From UBA11889 sp002313255 (lineage in GTDB: Bacteria > Pseudomonadota > Gammaproteobacteria > Pseudomonadales > Azotimanducaceae): a DNA stretch of 13,422 bases. Of this stretch, positions 1 through 7,466 are shown in pieces (the stretch's first letter is position 1; each line of letters opens with the position of its first letter). Made by a program: the position numbers and the translations under genes. Below the pieces are notes generated by a model. The model did no database searches and was not told the origin of the DNA. It saw nothing but the letters and a program-made list of their open reading frames with translations. The DNA is taken from positions 1 through 13,422 of the forward strand of contig CAJWQX010000069.1 in the NCBI GenBank assembly GCA_913045265.1. Reading direction: 5' to 3'.

Positions 1-1
1 A

Positions 2-79
2 GTTAACTATTGCGACAGTGTCTTTGCCTTGGTGTTGAGCTTTTTCAAAATTGGTCTGAAACCCGTTCTCGCAAAGTAA
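2..79 (+). CDS. Possible 3' end of an upstream gene (partial, uncertain)
   Basis: The frame that is open from base 2 gives 25 codons ending in TAA at 77-79. The peptide is hydrophobic and ends in a basic run (FFKIGLKPVLAK). It could be the C-terminal tail of a gene starting left of the window, but 25 codons are too few to recognise a family. The other two forward frames are closed earlier or read into the hydrolase gene without resembling it. This is a weak call based only on an open frame at the window edge. Confidence 0.22.
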   Translation, partial: VNYCDSVFALVLSFFKIGLKPVLAK

Positions 80-135
80 ATCGATGGTTCCATCCACGAC
101 CTGAGTGCGGCAGGCTTCAGTTGGGGGTACACCGA

Positions 136-1704
136 ATGGATCACGTCCAAGAATATTGGCAAATACGCAAAGCCGCTGTTCGAGGAAATAACGGTCTTAT
201 CGCAACGCAACATTATCGAGCTTCAGAAGTTGGCGCGGAGATATTGAGGGCGGGCGGTAATGCAGTCGATGCAGCCGTCGCGGCGGGTCTAACGCTCGGT
301 ACAGTCGAACCGTGGATGAGCGGAATCGGTGGCGGCGGTTACATGACTGTGTACCTTGCTAAAGAAGAACGCGTGCAAGTTGTGGAATTTGGGATGCGTG
401 CACCTTTTGCTGCCAGCGCAGAAGATTATCCGATCGTCGGGGAAGAGACGGGAACCGATACGTTTAATTGGCCCCGCGTCGAAGGAGATGCAAACGTACA
501 TGGGCCACTTTCGACCGCCGTTCCGGGGTATTTGAAGGGGGTCAGTTTGGCTTTAGAGACGTTCGGCACGATGGAATGGTCTGATGTCATTGCGCCTGCG
601 GTTGTCAGCGCGGAAGAGGGTGTCCCGATCGATTGGTATTCGACCCATATGATCACAGGGGCCGCGCGGGGACTTCGTTTATACGCTCAAACGCGAGAGA
701 CGTATCTACGTGATGGGTTGCCACCAACCCTTGGAATTGACGGTACCCGGGGACGGCTAAAACTCGGCCAGCTCGCGGACACCTTCCGGGTGATACAGAA
801 GGAAGGGCAGAGTGCGTTGTACGGTGGCGAGGTTGGGGAGCGTCTGGCCGCGGATATGGAAGCTGCTGGGTCGCGGATCCGACACGACGATTTTGTCGAA
901 TATGAAGCCCGATTGGGTAAGCCTGCGACGACGCAATATCGGGGATCTTCGGTCTACTGCGCGGGTCACTTGACGGCGGGCCCAACGCTGATGAGGACGC
1001 TCAACGATTTGGCAGAACGGTGGGCTGCGTCGGGCGAAGTTCCGGATATCAACGCGTATTCGAGTTATGCCGATACGCTTCTCGCGGCATATGAATATCG
1101 ATTGAAAAACCTTGGTGAAGGTTCTCAAACCAGTCGACCCACCAACACGACACACCTTTGCGTTTCCGACCGGTTCGGTAACGTGGTATCGCTAACTCAG
1201 ACGATCATGTCCGGATTCGGCTCCCGGATCATGTCCCCGAGCACGGGTATTTTGATGAACAACGGCATGATGTGGTTTGATCCTAGGCCCGGTGGTCCAA
1301 ATTCGGTCGTCGGGGGACGACATCCGCTTTGCAACATGTGTCCGACGATTGCCAAGCGATCGGATGGTGCGATCCTGGCGTTGGGCGCATGCGGTGGGCG
1401 CCATATTTTTCCGGCGGTTTTCCAATTGCTTTCCTTCTTGTTGGACTACGAGATGGATGTCGATGAAGCCGTTCACCAAGCGCGTTTAGATGTATCAGGA
1501 ACGGATGTGGTTACCTTAATGTCGTCGATGGATGAGATTTTTAAGACGGCACTTGCAGACCGATATCCCGATTCCCGAATTCGCCCAAACGGTGTTTCGC
1601 CCATGTTTTTCGGTTTGCCGCAGGTGATTCAGCAACACCCGGGCGGAGAAGGGGTGGGTGGTTGCTTCATCCCGTCGCCGCATGCACGGGTGGTCGCCGC
1701 ATGA
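136..1704 (+). CDS. Gamma-glutamyltransferase-family Ntn hydrolase (substrate uncertain)
   Basis: A 522-residue member of the gamma-glutamyltransferase family: autocleaving N-terminal-nucleophile hydrolases that classically transfer or hydrolyse gamma-glutamyl groups. Visible landmarks are the family start (IRKAAVRG...IATQHYRASEVG, about 10-33), GGNAVDAAVAA near 40-50 and SGIGGGG near 62-68. The processing site NTTH puts the nucleophile at Thr338, followed by GNVVSLTQT, a GILMNN stretch and GACGGRH. The frame stays open upstream to base 10, but similarity begins only after ATG 136, where GGGGG at 123-127 gives a weak ribosome site. No signal peptide is visible, so it is probably cytoplasmic, unlike periplasmic E. 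coli Ggt. Several residues that hold the gamma-glutamyl group in E. coli Ggt appear replaced (see findings), so classical activity is doubtful. It is the first full gene of a tightly spaced + strand group. Confidence 0.88.
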   Translation: MDHVQEYWQIRKAAVRGNNGLIATQHYRASEVGAEILRAGGNAVDAAVAAGLTLGTVEPWMSGIGGGGYMTVYLAKEERVQVVEFGMRAPFAASAEDYPIVGEETGTDTFNWPRVEGDANVHGPLSTAVPGYLKGVSLALETFGTMEWSDVIAPAVVSAEEGVPIDWYSTHMITGAARGLRLYAQTRETYLRDGLPPTLGIDGTRGRLKLGQLADTFRVIQKEGQSALYGGEVGERLAADMEAAGSRIRHDDFVEYEARLGKPATTQYRGSSVYCAGHLTAGPTLMRTLNDLAERWAASGEVPDINAYSSYADTLLAAYEYRLKNLGEGSQTSRPTNTTHLCVSDRFGNVVSLTQTIMSGFGSRIMSPSTGILMNNGMMWFDPRPGGPNSVVGGRHPLCNMCPTIAKRSDGAILALGACGGRHIFPAVFQLLSFLLDYEMDVDEAVHQARLDVSGTDVVTLMSSMDEIFKTALADRYPDSRIRPNGVSPMFFGLPQVIQQHPGGEGVGGCFIPSPHARVVAA

Positions 1705-1802
1705 TCGTTGACATCATTGGTTTAGGGTCGATCGGCGCTAGGCAATTCACTCTGATACATCGAGGCGGAAGAGTGCTGACGCGTCGGATAGCTGCTCGCT
1801 GA
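1701..1802 (+). CDS. Small ORF overlapping the hydrolase stop; remnant or leader peptide
   Basis: An ATG at 1701 overlaps the TGA of the preceding gene (ATGA) and opens a 33-residue frame ending at TGA 1800-1802. The next gene starts 6 bases later in the same frame. The peptide begins MIVDIIGLGSIGARQ, a beta-strand followed by GxGxxG, like the first nucleotide-binding motif of Gfo/Idh or other Rossmann dehydrogenases. It then turns basic and stops. It may be a translated coupling cistron, the remnant of a lost dehydrogenase gene, or chance. No ribosome site of its own is visible and no function can be assigned. Confidence 0.3.
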   Translation: MIVDIIGLGSIGARQFTLIHRGGRVLTRRIAAR

Positions 1803-1808
1803 GCACCC

Positions 1809-2483
1809 ATGACTCTGCGACAACGCAGTTTGGATGATCTTCCGTCGATCGTGTTTGGCGAAATACCAAAGGTTGATGCGGCTCTCGTTGTCGGGCGGAT
1901 TGGCGAGCATCAAAGACAACTTTTTGATTCGGAACAAGGCGACGACATTGACGGTTTTTCCCCGCAGCGTAAATCCGAATACTCCTCGGGCCGTCGTGTC
2001 GCCCACGAAGCATTAAAACTGCTCTCTGGTGAGCCGGCGGCGGTAACCCGCAATGGGCGATTGCCAGAGTGGCCCGCTGGCTACCGTGGCACGATCAGTC
2101 ATTCGCGTGAAATTGCCATCGCCATGGTTGCGTCGACGAGTAATTGCCACGGGATCGGATTGGATGTGGTTCAAAAGAATGCGGTCTCGGCGAAAGTTGG
2201 AGCCCGCATTATGCTTGCTGAGGAAATGCTTTCTCCGTGGGGTTTTTCCGATACAGACTGGCGTGCGATTGTGTTTTGTGCCAAGGAATCGGTATACAAA
2301 GCTGTTTATCCTGAGATCGGAGAGTTCCTCGAATTCCGTGACGTAGAAATAAAGATGAACGAGTCGGATCGGTCGTTTACGGCCTCGACGGTTGAAAAAG
2401 GTTCATCGACTGCAGTTGTTCGAGCCGGCATCGGATTTGTCAGCGACTTTGAGGACCATTGGCTGACTCTGTTTTTGGTGTAA
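1809..2483 (+). CDS. 4'-phosphopantetheinyl transferase, EntD/Sfp-like
   Basis: A 224-residue protein of the EntD-type phosphopantetheinyl transferase family. These enzymes move the phosphopantetheine arm of coenzyme A onto a serine of carrier proteins used in fatty acid, polyketide or nonribosomal peptide synthesis. The family blocks appear in order: a basic GRRVAHEAL helix (61-69), LPEWPAGYRGTISHS (85-99) with His98, GIGLDV (115-120) with metal ligand Asp119, and FCAKESVYKAVYP (156-168) with Lys159, Glu160 and Lys164. The acidic residue normally two places after the motif Asp is Val121 here. Start ATG 1809 has only a weak GAG six bases upstream, so translation may depend on coupling to the upstream frame. 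No carrier-protein, polyketide or NRPS gene lies in the window, so its target is elsewhere. Confidence 0.87.
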   Translation: MTLRQRSLDDLPSIVFGEIPKVDAALVVGRIGEHQRQLFDSEQGDDIDGFSPQRKSEYSSGRRVAHEALKLLSGEPAAVTRNGRLPEWPAGYRGTISHSREIAIAMVASTSNCHGIGLDVVQKNAVSAKVGARIMLAEEMLSPWGFSDTDWRAIVFCAKESVYKAVYPEIGEFLEFRDVEIKMNESDRSFTASTVEKGSSTAVVRAGIGFVSDFEDHWLTLFLV

Positions 2484-2510
2484 ATAGCCTAGCGATTAAC
2501 GGGAGGTTGT

Positions 2511-3671
2511 ATGGTCGATTTTGCTATTCGCGGTGATGTTGCACCGGGCTTTGACACGGTCGCCGAAATCTTCGAACGCAACTTCACGGAGGATATTGAA
2601 GTCGGTGCGAGTTTTTGTGCCGTGGTGAATGGGGTGACGGTCGTCGACCTCTGGGGTGGATACTGTGATCAAGATTGTACGGTTCCTTGGGAGTCCGACA
2701 CATTAGTTAACGTGTATTCGACGACCAAGGGCATTGCGGCATCTGTTATTGCCACGCTCGTGGAACAAGGTCTACTCGACTACGAAGAACCCGTAGCAAA
2801 CCATTGGCCCGAATTTCGAGCGGGCGAGGGCGGCTTGACGGTTGGACAATTTCTATCCCACCAGTCCGGCGTATGTGGGCTCCGTGAAACCGTGACCATC
2901 GAAGATCTATACAACTGGGACGACATGACGCGGCGGATTGCGGCCGAGATCCCGCATTGGGAGCCGGGCACGGCGGCTGGTTATCACGCGATACTTTGGG
3001 GATTCTTAGCAGGAGAACTTGCGTTGCGAGTAACGGGCAAGACACTGGGGACGCTTCTTATGGAACGTGTAGCGGGCCCTTTGGACGCGGATTTCTATAT
3101 CGGGTTGCCGGAGTCAGAGCACGGGCGTGTTGCTGATCTCATCGGGCCCAATAGGGCTCGCGTTTTGCCGGATTCGGCTGCGGCCCAACCTGTCAAGGTG
3201 CCTCCTCTATTCACCTTTGCGTTACAGAATCCGACCATTCGACCCTACCGTGACGCGTGCAGCTCGGCATGGCGGGTAGCGGAGATTGCGGCGGCAAATG
3301 GTCACGGGAACGCGCGGGCTATCGCTCGGATATACGGTGCCCTCGCGCAGGGGGGCGGATCATCGGAAGATGTGCAAGTGATGCGATCCGAAACCATAGA
3401 GCGGATGACGCGCCAACAATGGGGCATGGTCGACGACCTCGTCTTGGGAAGGCCGATGCGAAGGGGTTGCGGCGTTAACTTGAATACGGCCGAGCAATAC
3501 GGCCCAAATCCAATGGCCTTCGGACATAGCGGGGCTGGTGGCAGTATTGGATTCGCCGATCCTCCCAGACGCTTAGGTGTTGGGTACGCGATGAATCAAA
3601 TGCAGCCCGGGATCGAGGCCGATACCCGCGGAAGTCGGCTCGTCCGCGCGGTCATTGACTGCATCGGTTAG
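2511..3671 (+). CDS. Serine hydrolase, class C beta-lactamase/EstB-like esterase
   Basis: A 386-residue hydrolase of the beta-lactamase class C (EstB-type) fold. The SxxK motif is STTK, giving nucleophile Ser70 and general base Lys73. The Tyr motif is GYHA (Tyr158). The third box is FGHSGAGG (338-344), with His-Ser-Gly replacing the KTG of true class C beta-lactamases. That pattern is typical of carboxylesterases and penicillin-binding-like hydrolases rather than resistance enzymes. There is no signal peptide, so the protein is probably cytoplasmic and not an antibiotic-resistance factor. GGGAGG at 2501-2506 precedes the ATG by four bases. It lies 27 bases after the phosphopantetheinyl transferase gene and converges with the dehydrogenase gene, with 21 bases between stops. 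The ester or amide substrate is unknown. Confidence 0.87.
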   Translation: MVDFAIRGDVAPGFDTVAEIFERNFTEDIEVGASFCAVVNGVTVVDLWGGYCDQDCTVPWESDTLVNVYSTTKGIAASVIATLVEQGLLDYEEPVANHWPEFRAGEGGLTVGQFLSHQSGVCGLRETVTIEDLYNWDDMTRRIAAEIPHWEPGTAAGYHAILWGFLAGELALRVTGKTLGTLLMERVAGPLDADFYIGLPESEHGRVADLIGPNRARVLPDSAAAQPVKVPPLFTFALQNPTIRPYRDACSSAWRVAEIAAANGHGNARAIARIYGALAQGGGSSEDVQVMRSETIERMTRQQWGMVDDLVLGRPMRRGCGVNLNTAEQYGPNPMAFGHSGAGGSIGFADPPRRLGVGYAMNQMQPGIEADTRGSRLVRAVIDCIG

Positions 3672-3692
3672 CCTGCCGCGCGAAGTGCTTGC

Positions 3693-4748
3693 TTAACGGT
3701 TGGGTCCTCGATGCATCGGTACGGGCTGCCATCGCTGCAGCGGCGTTTTCGGGAGCACGGTTGGGTTAACGCAACTCATTGGCCACTTGCCTTGTAACAC
3801 CAAGGCGACTTCGCGGCCTGCGCGGCGGCGCGCGGTTGGCCGCATCCGGGTTGAGGCGGATGCCACGTGCGGCGTGACGGTGACATTGGGCATCGTAAGC
3901 AAGGGATTCTGCGGATTGGGTGGCTCTTGTTCGAGAACATCCAACCCAGCGGCCTGAACTTTTCCGCTGTTGAGAGCGGCGATTAGATCTTCTTCCGCGA
4001 TGATGGGGCCTCGTGCGGTATTGACGATGATCACGCCATCCTTCATTTGGGTAAACGCTTTCGCGTTAAGGGAATGTCGTGTCTCGACGTTGTCCGGCGA
4101 GTGCACGCTGATGTAGTCGGATCGCCCGAGTAATTCTCCCCAAGCGACAGGTTCTACGCCGTATTCGGCGATCGTCAGTTCACTGACATACGGGTCGAAG
4201 GCGATCACGTGGCAGCCGAATGCCTGCGCGCGTTTCGCGACACAGCGAGCAACGTTACCGAAAGAGACCAGTCCGAGGGTTTGGCCCATAAGACGTGATA
4301 CATGGTTCAATTGCGGCCTTCCTTTGTGCCATTCGTTTTCAGCAGCAAAAATATTCTGTTCTTTGGTCCTTCGGATGGCATTGAGTAGCAGCATCATCGC
4401 GTGATCGCCAACTTCTTCGATAAATACGTCCGGGGTGTTTGTGACGACGATGCCTGCTTCGGTGGCGGCTTCAACGTCAACCATATCGACGCCGACACTG
4501 GCGAGACCGATGACTACACATTTGTCCAACTTCTGGATGATGTCTTCAGAAAGTTGAAGACCCCACGATGTAATGATTCCGTCGCAGTCCGACGCGCCCT
4601 CTGCGAATGCCTCTGCCGTCGGACTCTCTACTTCAACGATATCCGCGATGGGGGCAAGCGCTTCGAGTTCCAATGAATATTTTTGTTCTAAATTTGCTAC
4701 GTCCGCACGCCGTGGGAGCTGCATGGCTACTTTTTTTCTTTCACTCAT
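3693..4748 (-). CDS. D-isomer-specific 2-hydroxyacid dehydrogenase
   Basis: A 351-residue NAD(P)-dependent oxidoreductase that would interconvert a 2-oxoacid and a D-2-hydroxyacid. The NAD-binding loop is GLVSFGNVAR (159-168), with Ser where many relatives have the middle glycine. The acidic end of the second strand lies in FDPY (184-187). The catalytic triad is complete: Arg246 in NTARG, Glu275 in LEQEP and His294 in TPHVAS. The catalytic half (VGVDMVDVEAA, about 85-95) is also intact. The ATG overlaps the TGA of the upstream ligase gene by one base (TGATG), and a good AAGGA ribosome site lies seven bases before it, inside the ligase gene. The two are therefore translationally coupled and probably act on linked metabolites. 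Glyoxylate/hydroxypyruvate reductase or phosphoglycerate-dehydrogenase-like activity is possible; the substrate cannot be read from sequence. Confidence 0.88.
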   Translation of the reverse strand: MSERKKVAMQLPRRADVANLEQKYSLELEALAPIADIVEVESPTAEAFAEGASDCDGIITSWGLQLSEDIIQKLDKCVVIGLASVGVDMVDVEAATEAGIVVTNTPDVFIEEVGDHAMMLLLNAIRRTKEQNIFAAENEWHKGRPQLNHVSRLMGQTLGLVSFGNVARCVAKRAQAFGCHVIAFDPYVSELTIAEYGVEPVAWGELLGRSDYISVHSPDNVETRHSLNAKAFTQMKDGVIIVNTARGPIIAEEDLIAALNSGKVQAAGLDVLEQEPPNPQNPLLTMPNVTVTPHVASASTRMRPTARRRAGREVALVLQGKWPMSCVNPTVLPKTPLQRWQPVPMHRGPNR

Positions 4749-6439
4749 CAGGTTGTCCTTGCAAGTAATTCGATGGCTTCGTCGCGTAAACCGCGCTTAA
4801 AAATCTTCTCGGAGGCGATTCTTGGTAAACGATCGGTGCGTATCCAGAAGTGGTCTGGGACTTTGAATTTCGCTAAACGGTCGAGCGCAAACGCTTTGAG
4901 TTCGTCTTCGCTAACGGGTTGATCTGGATTAACGCAGATGACGGTAGCGAGGGTTTCTCCCAAGCGTTCATCGGGCACACCAAATACAGCGGCTTCTACG
5001 ACGGCAGGGTGATCGTAAAGGACCGCCTCGACTTCTTGGCAACCGATGTTTTCGCCTCCACGAATGACCATGTCCTTTTCTCGATCGGTGATGAATACGT
5101 AACCTTCTTGATCCATGTGGCCGATATCGCCCGTATGCACCCAGCCATCAACGAGTGTTGATCGTGTTGCTTCAGGCTGGTTCCAATATTCCCGAAAATT
5201 CATGACTCCCCAAATACACAATTCGCCCGTTTCGTCTGCGGGGAGATCCTTACCTTCTTTGTCTATTACTCTAATTTTTACAAGGGGGGGCACCGCTCGA
5301 CCGCAGCTACGCGGACGTTGTAAGAATGCCTCGCCGCCGATGCCGGTGGCGAGGCCTTGGGTCTCCGTCATTCCCCAACCGGTACCGGCACTGCCTTTAC
5401 CTAGCTTGTTGTCTATTTGTCTCGCATGTTCAGGGGCCATAGCGGCGCCACCGCCTCCCGCGCTGCGTAGACTCGATAGATCGTATTTCTCGAATGCACT
5501 CGATTGGACGAGTTCCCATGCCATGGTGGGAACACCGTTAAAGGAGGTAATACGTTCACGCTCGATAATGCCCAACGCCTTATCGGCATCCCATTTGTAC
5601 ATCGCCACGAGTTTTCGACCGGGCTTAAACGATTGCAGAAATTGAACGACCAGACCGGTCACGTGGAATAACGGTACCGTGAGGATGGTTGCGGGTAGAT
5701 ACAGTGGCGTTGGGGCTGCGGCAGCCTGCGGAAACATGTAGGCGCCGATGGCACCGCCGCATTCCCAACACATAAGCGCATTCAGGATCGCACGGTGGGA
5801 CGAGAGAACACCCTTTGGATGGGCGGTGGATCCTGACGTGTAAAGAATGGTGGCGTTCGTATCCGTAGGAACGGGTTCTTCGGGCATCAAGCGTGAGCCG
5901 TTTTCGACGAATTGTTCCCACGAGATATACCCCTCAGGCTGGCAGCGAACGGCGATGGTTTGAATATTGAGCTTATCGTCGTAGGGTCGAAGTCGTTCGA
6001 TCCGCTCTTCGTCGGCGAATAGCAGCTTTAGGCCACTGTCCTCAATTCCATAAATCATTTCCTCGCCCGACCACCAGGCATTCATGGCAACAGCGACTGC
6101 TCCGATCGACGTAATGCCCATGAACGCAAAAATCCATTCTGGGTAGTTACGAAGCGCGATGCCGACGCGATCGCCCGATTTTATCCCTGCATGCTTAAGT
6201 TGATTGCCGACGCGAGCAGCTTCCTCCCATACCTCCTGGTAGGTAAAGCGCTCGTCCTGATAAACGAAAAAAACCCTATCCGAGTGTTGCAGTCCTTGTC
6301 TGTAGAGTTCACGGAGGTTGTCAGGAGCATTTGAGAAGACGACAAAGTCGACACCGTCAATGGTCCGGGTCTCGGTAGCATAAGGCTGGCCCGATTCGGT
6401 GACTGCGGCAATAGCCGCATCCAGTCCTCCCTGAACCAT
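4748..6439 (-). CDS. Acyl-CoA synthetase (AMP-forming), class I adenylate-forming enzyme
   Basis: A 563-residue ATP-dependent carboxylate-CoA ligase that makes an acyl-AMP and then the CoA thioester. The core motifs are ordered as expected: phosphate loop ILYTSGSTAHPKG (198-210), GWGMTET (354-360), HTGD (435-438), DREKDMVIRGGENI (452-465) and the C-terminal catalytic Lys545 in IASEKIFKRG (541-550). Two positions are less usual: SGSTA instead of SGTTG in the loop, and Glu rather than Gly just before the catalytic Lys. Both may mark a subfamily, since CaiC-like ligases also carry an acidic residue there. GGGAGGA lies just upstream of ATG 6439. The gene is first of a two-gene leftward operon with the hydroxyacid dehydrogenase and diverges from the aldolase gene. 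A fatty, aromatic or branched acid substrate is possible. Confidence 0.92.
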   Translation of the reverse strand: MVQGGLDAAIAAVTESGQPYATETRTIDGVDFVVFSNAPDNLRELYRQGLQHSDRVFFVYQDERFTYQEVWEEAARVGNQLKHAGIKSGDRVGIALRNYPEWIFAFMGITSIGAVAVAMNAWWSGEEMIYGIEDSGLKLLFADEERIERLRPYDDKLNIQTIAVRCQPEGYISWEQFVENGSRLMPEEPVPTDTNATILYTSGSTAHPKGVLSSHRAILNALMCWECGGAIGAYMFPQAAAAPTPLYLPATILTVPLFHVTGLVVQFLQSFKPGRKLVAMYKWDADKALGIIERERITSFNGVPTMAWELVQSSAFEKYDLSSLRSAGGGGAAMAPEHARQIDNKLGKGSAGTGWGMTETQGLATGIGGEAFLQRPRSCGRAVPPLVKIRVIDKEGKDLPADETGELCIWGVMNFREYWNQPEATRSTLVDGWVHTGDIGHMDQEGYVFITDREKDMVIRGGENIGCQEVEAVLYDHPAVVEAAVFGVPDERLGETLATVICVNPDQPVSEDELKAFALDRLAKFKVPDHFWIRTDRLPRIASEKIFKRGLRDEAIELLARTT

Positions 6440-6464
6440 GATTCCTCCCGATCGCCGACCGGCA

Positions 6465-6493
6465 ATTCTCGCATCGTCGAAAGCTGAAGTCAG
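6465..6493 (-). promoter_or_regulatory. Possible promoter and dyad operator of the acyl-CoA synthetase operon
   Basis: On the minus strand CTGACT (6493-6488) and GAGAAT (6470-6465) are 17 bases apart and match the sigma-70 -35 and -10 boxes at four of six positions each. The putative -35 box is overlapped by a perfect hyphenated dyad, GCTGA-AG-TCAGC (6483-6494), which could be a repressor site. Placement in the only divergent intergenic region of the metabolic cluster makes regulation here likely, but both matches are modest and could be chance. I found no convincing sigma-70 promoter for the rightward aldolase gene. Confidence 0.3.
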
Positions 6494-6547
6494 CCTCTTG
6501 ATGTAAGATCGCGGATCGCTTGGAAAGTCGTGAAGGGGGGGAATTCA

Positions 6548-7339
6548 ATGCGAGAGAATACGGTGCTTAGTGCATGGCGTGAAGGTCGTCAGACAGTTGG
6601 CGGCTGGCTGAGTATTGGTAACGCATTCACAGCGGAGAGCATGTCGAGCTTAGGGTTCGATTGGCTGTGTATAGATTTACAGCATGGAATGCTCAGTTAC
6701 GATGATCTGAAGTATATGCTTCCCGCAATTTCGACCCGAGATACTGTTCCAATGGTTCGCGTACCTTGGAATGAGCCGTACGAAATCATGAAGGCGTTAG
6801 ACGCTGGTGCGTATGGCGTTATTGTCCCGATGGTGAACAATCGTGAAGAAGCTCTACAGGCAGTTTCTGCATGTAGGTATCCGCCCGACGGGTTGCGGTC
6901 GTGTGGACCTGTTCGGGCTGCAATGTATGCCGGGAGGGGATATCTCGCTGAGGCAAATCAGCAGATAGCATGTGTTGTTATGGTGGAAACTGCCGAGGCA
7001 CTTGAGAATCTAGATGAGATTGCGACGACGCCGGGACTCGACGGTATATACATAGGCCCGGCCGATCTGGCGTACGCGCTAGGTTTGAGCGGTCCTTCCG
7101 AAATGGGAAACCCTAAACATGCAGAAACTGTGGAGCTCATATTATCGACGTGCAAGAAACACGGGATGGCGGTTGGAATCCATACCGGTAGTCTTGAACT
7201 CACGCAAACTTACCTTCAGCAAGGGTTCAATTTCGTCAATTTGGGCACAGATAGCGGTTTTTTGATGCGTTTGGCGAGTACCGAATTAGCACAAGCGAAG
7301 CAAACGAAGGAAGCCGAACGCGAAAAAACCGGCTACTAA
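6548..7339 (+). CDS. HpcH/HpaI-family aldolase (class II, metal-dependent)
   Basis: A 263-residue HpcH/HpaI aldolase/citrate lyase-like TIM barrel. Family members cleave or form C-C bonds next to pyruvate or a related oxoacid using a divalent metal. The active-site set matches HpaI: His46 in DLQHG, Arg71 in VRVPW, metal ligands Glu147 in VMVETAE and Asp173 in GPADLA, and the glycine-rich GAYGVIVPMV strand near 87-96. A GTG at 6530 would add six residues, but the AAGGGGGG purine run would then sit inside the coding region. That run is correctly spaced for ATG 6548, so I chose the latter. It diverges from the acyl-CoA synthetase gene. A 2-oxo-3-deoxy acid, 4-hydroxy-2-oxo acid or malyl-CoA-like substrate is possible; length and motifs favour the pyruvate aldolases. 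Confidence 0.9.
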   Translation: MRENTVLSAWREGRQTVGGWLSIGNAFTAESMSSLGFDWLCIDLQHGMLSYDDLKYMLPAISTRDTVPMVRVPWNEPYEIMKALDAGAYGVIVPMVNNREEALQAVSACRYPPDGLRSCGPVRAAMYAGRGYLAEANQQIACVVMVETAEALENLDEIATTPGLDGIYIGPADLAYALGLSGPSEMGNPKHAETVELILSTCKKHGMAVGIHTGSLELTQTYLQQGFNFVNLGTDSGFLMRLASTELAQAKQTKEAEREKTGY

Positions 7340-7466
7340 CACGCGATGGTTGTCTGACCGGAATCATGTTCGTGCGGTTTTCGCGGCGTAGCGTACGGGG
7401 TCGTGTGGAATCACGCCGTTATTAGCGCATACTGGCGATTCCGAGTAGGTGAGAAAGCGTATTCCC

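Noticed and set aside
10..135. N-terminal extension of the GGT-like protein to base 10
   Set aside because: The extra 42 residues (Arg/Trp/Cys-rich) do not resemble the family; similarity begins just after ATG 136.
80..232. Second forward frame across the start of the GGT-like gene giving a plausible-looking peptide (SWGYTEWITSKN)
   Set aside because: It overlaps the conserved GGT N-terminus, ends at a stop soon after, and matches no family I know.
757..1155. 132-codon minus-strand frame opposite the GGT-like gene
   Set aside because: Arg-rich low-quality peptide, antisense to a conserved coding region; a shadow.
2511..3671. Antibiotic-resistance beta-lactamase
   Set aside because: It lacks the KTG box (has HSG) and a signal peptide; the pattern fits EstB-like esterases.
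5284..5290. Seven-G run inside the acyl-CoA synthetase gene as a frameshift site
   Set aside because: The reading frame and motifs are continuous on both sides, so there is no evidence of a frameshift.
5115..5645. 176-codon plus-strand frame within the acyl-CoA synthetase gene
   Set aside because: The minus-strand ligase reads through with all catalytic motifs; the plus-strand peptide is Pro/Ser/Arg-rich with no recognisable domain.
7340..7466. Terminator or small RNA in the gap between aldolase and crotonase genes
   Set aside because: I could find no stable hairpin followed by a T-run and no recognisable RNA motif in these 127 bases.
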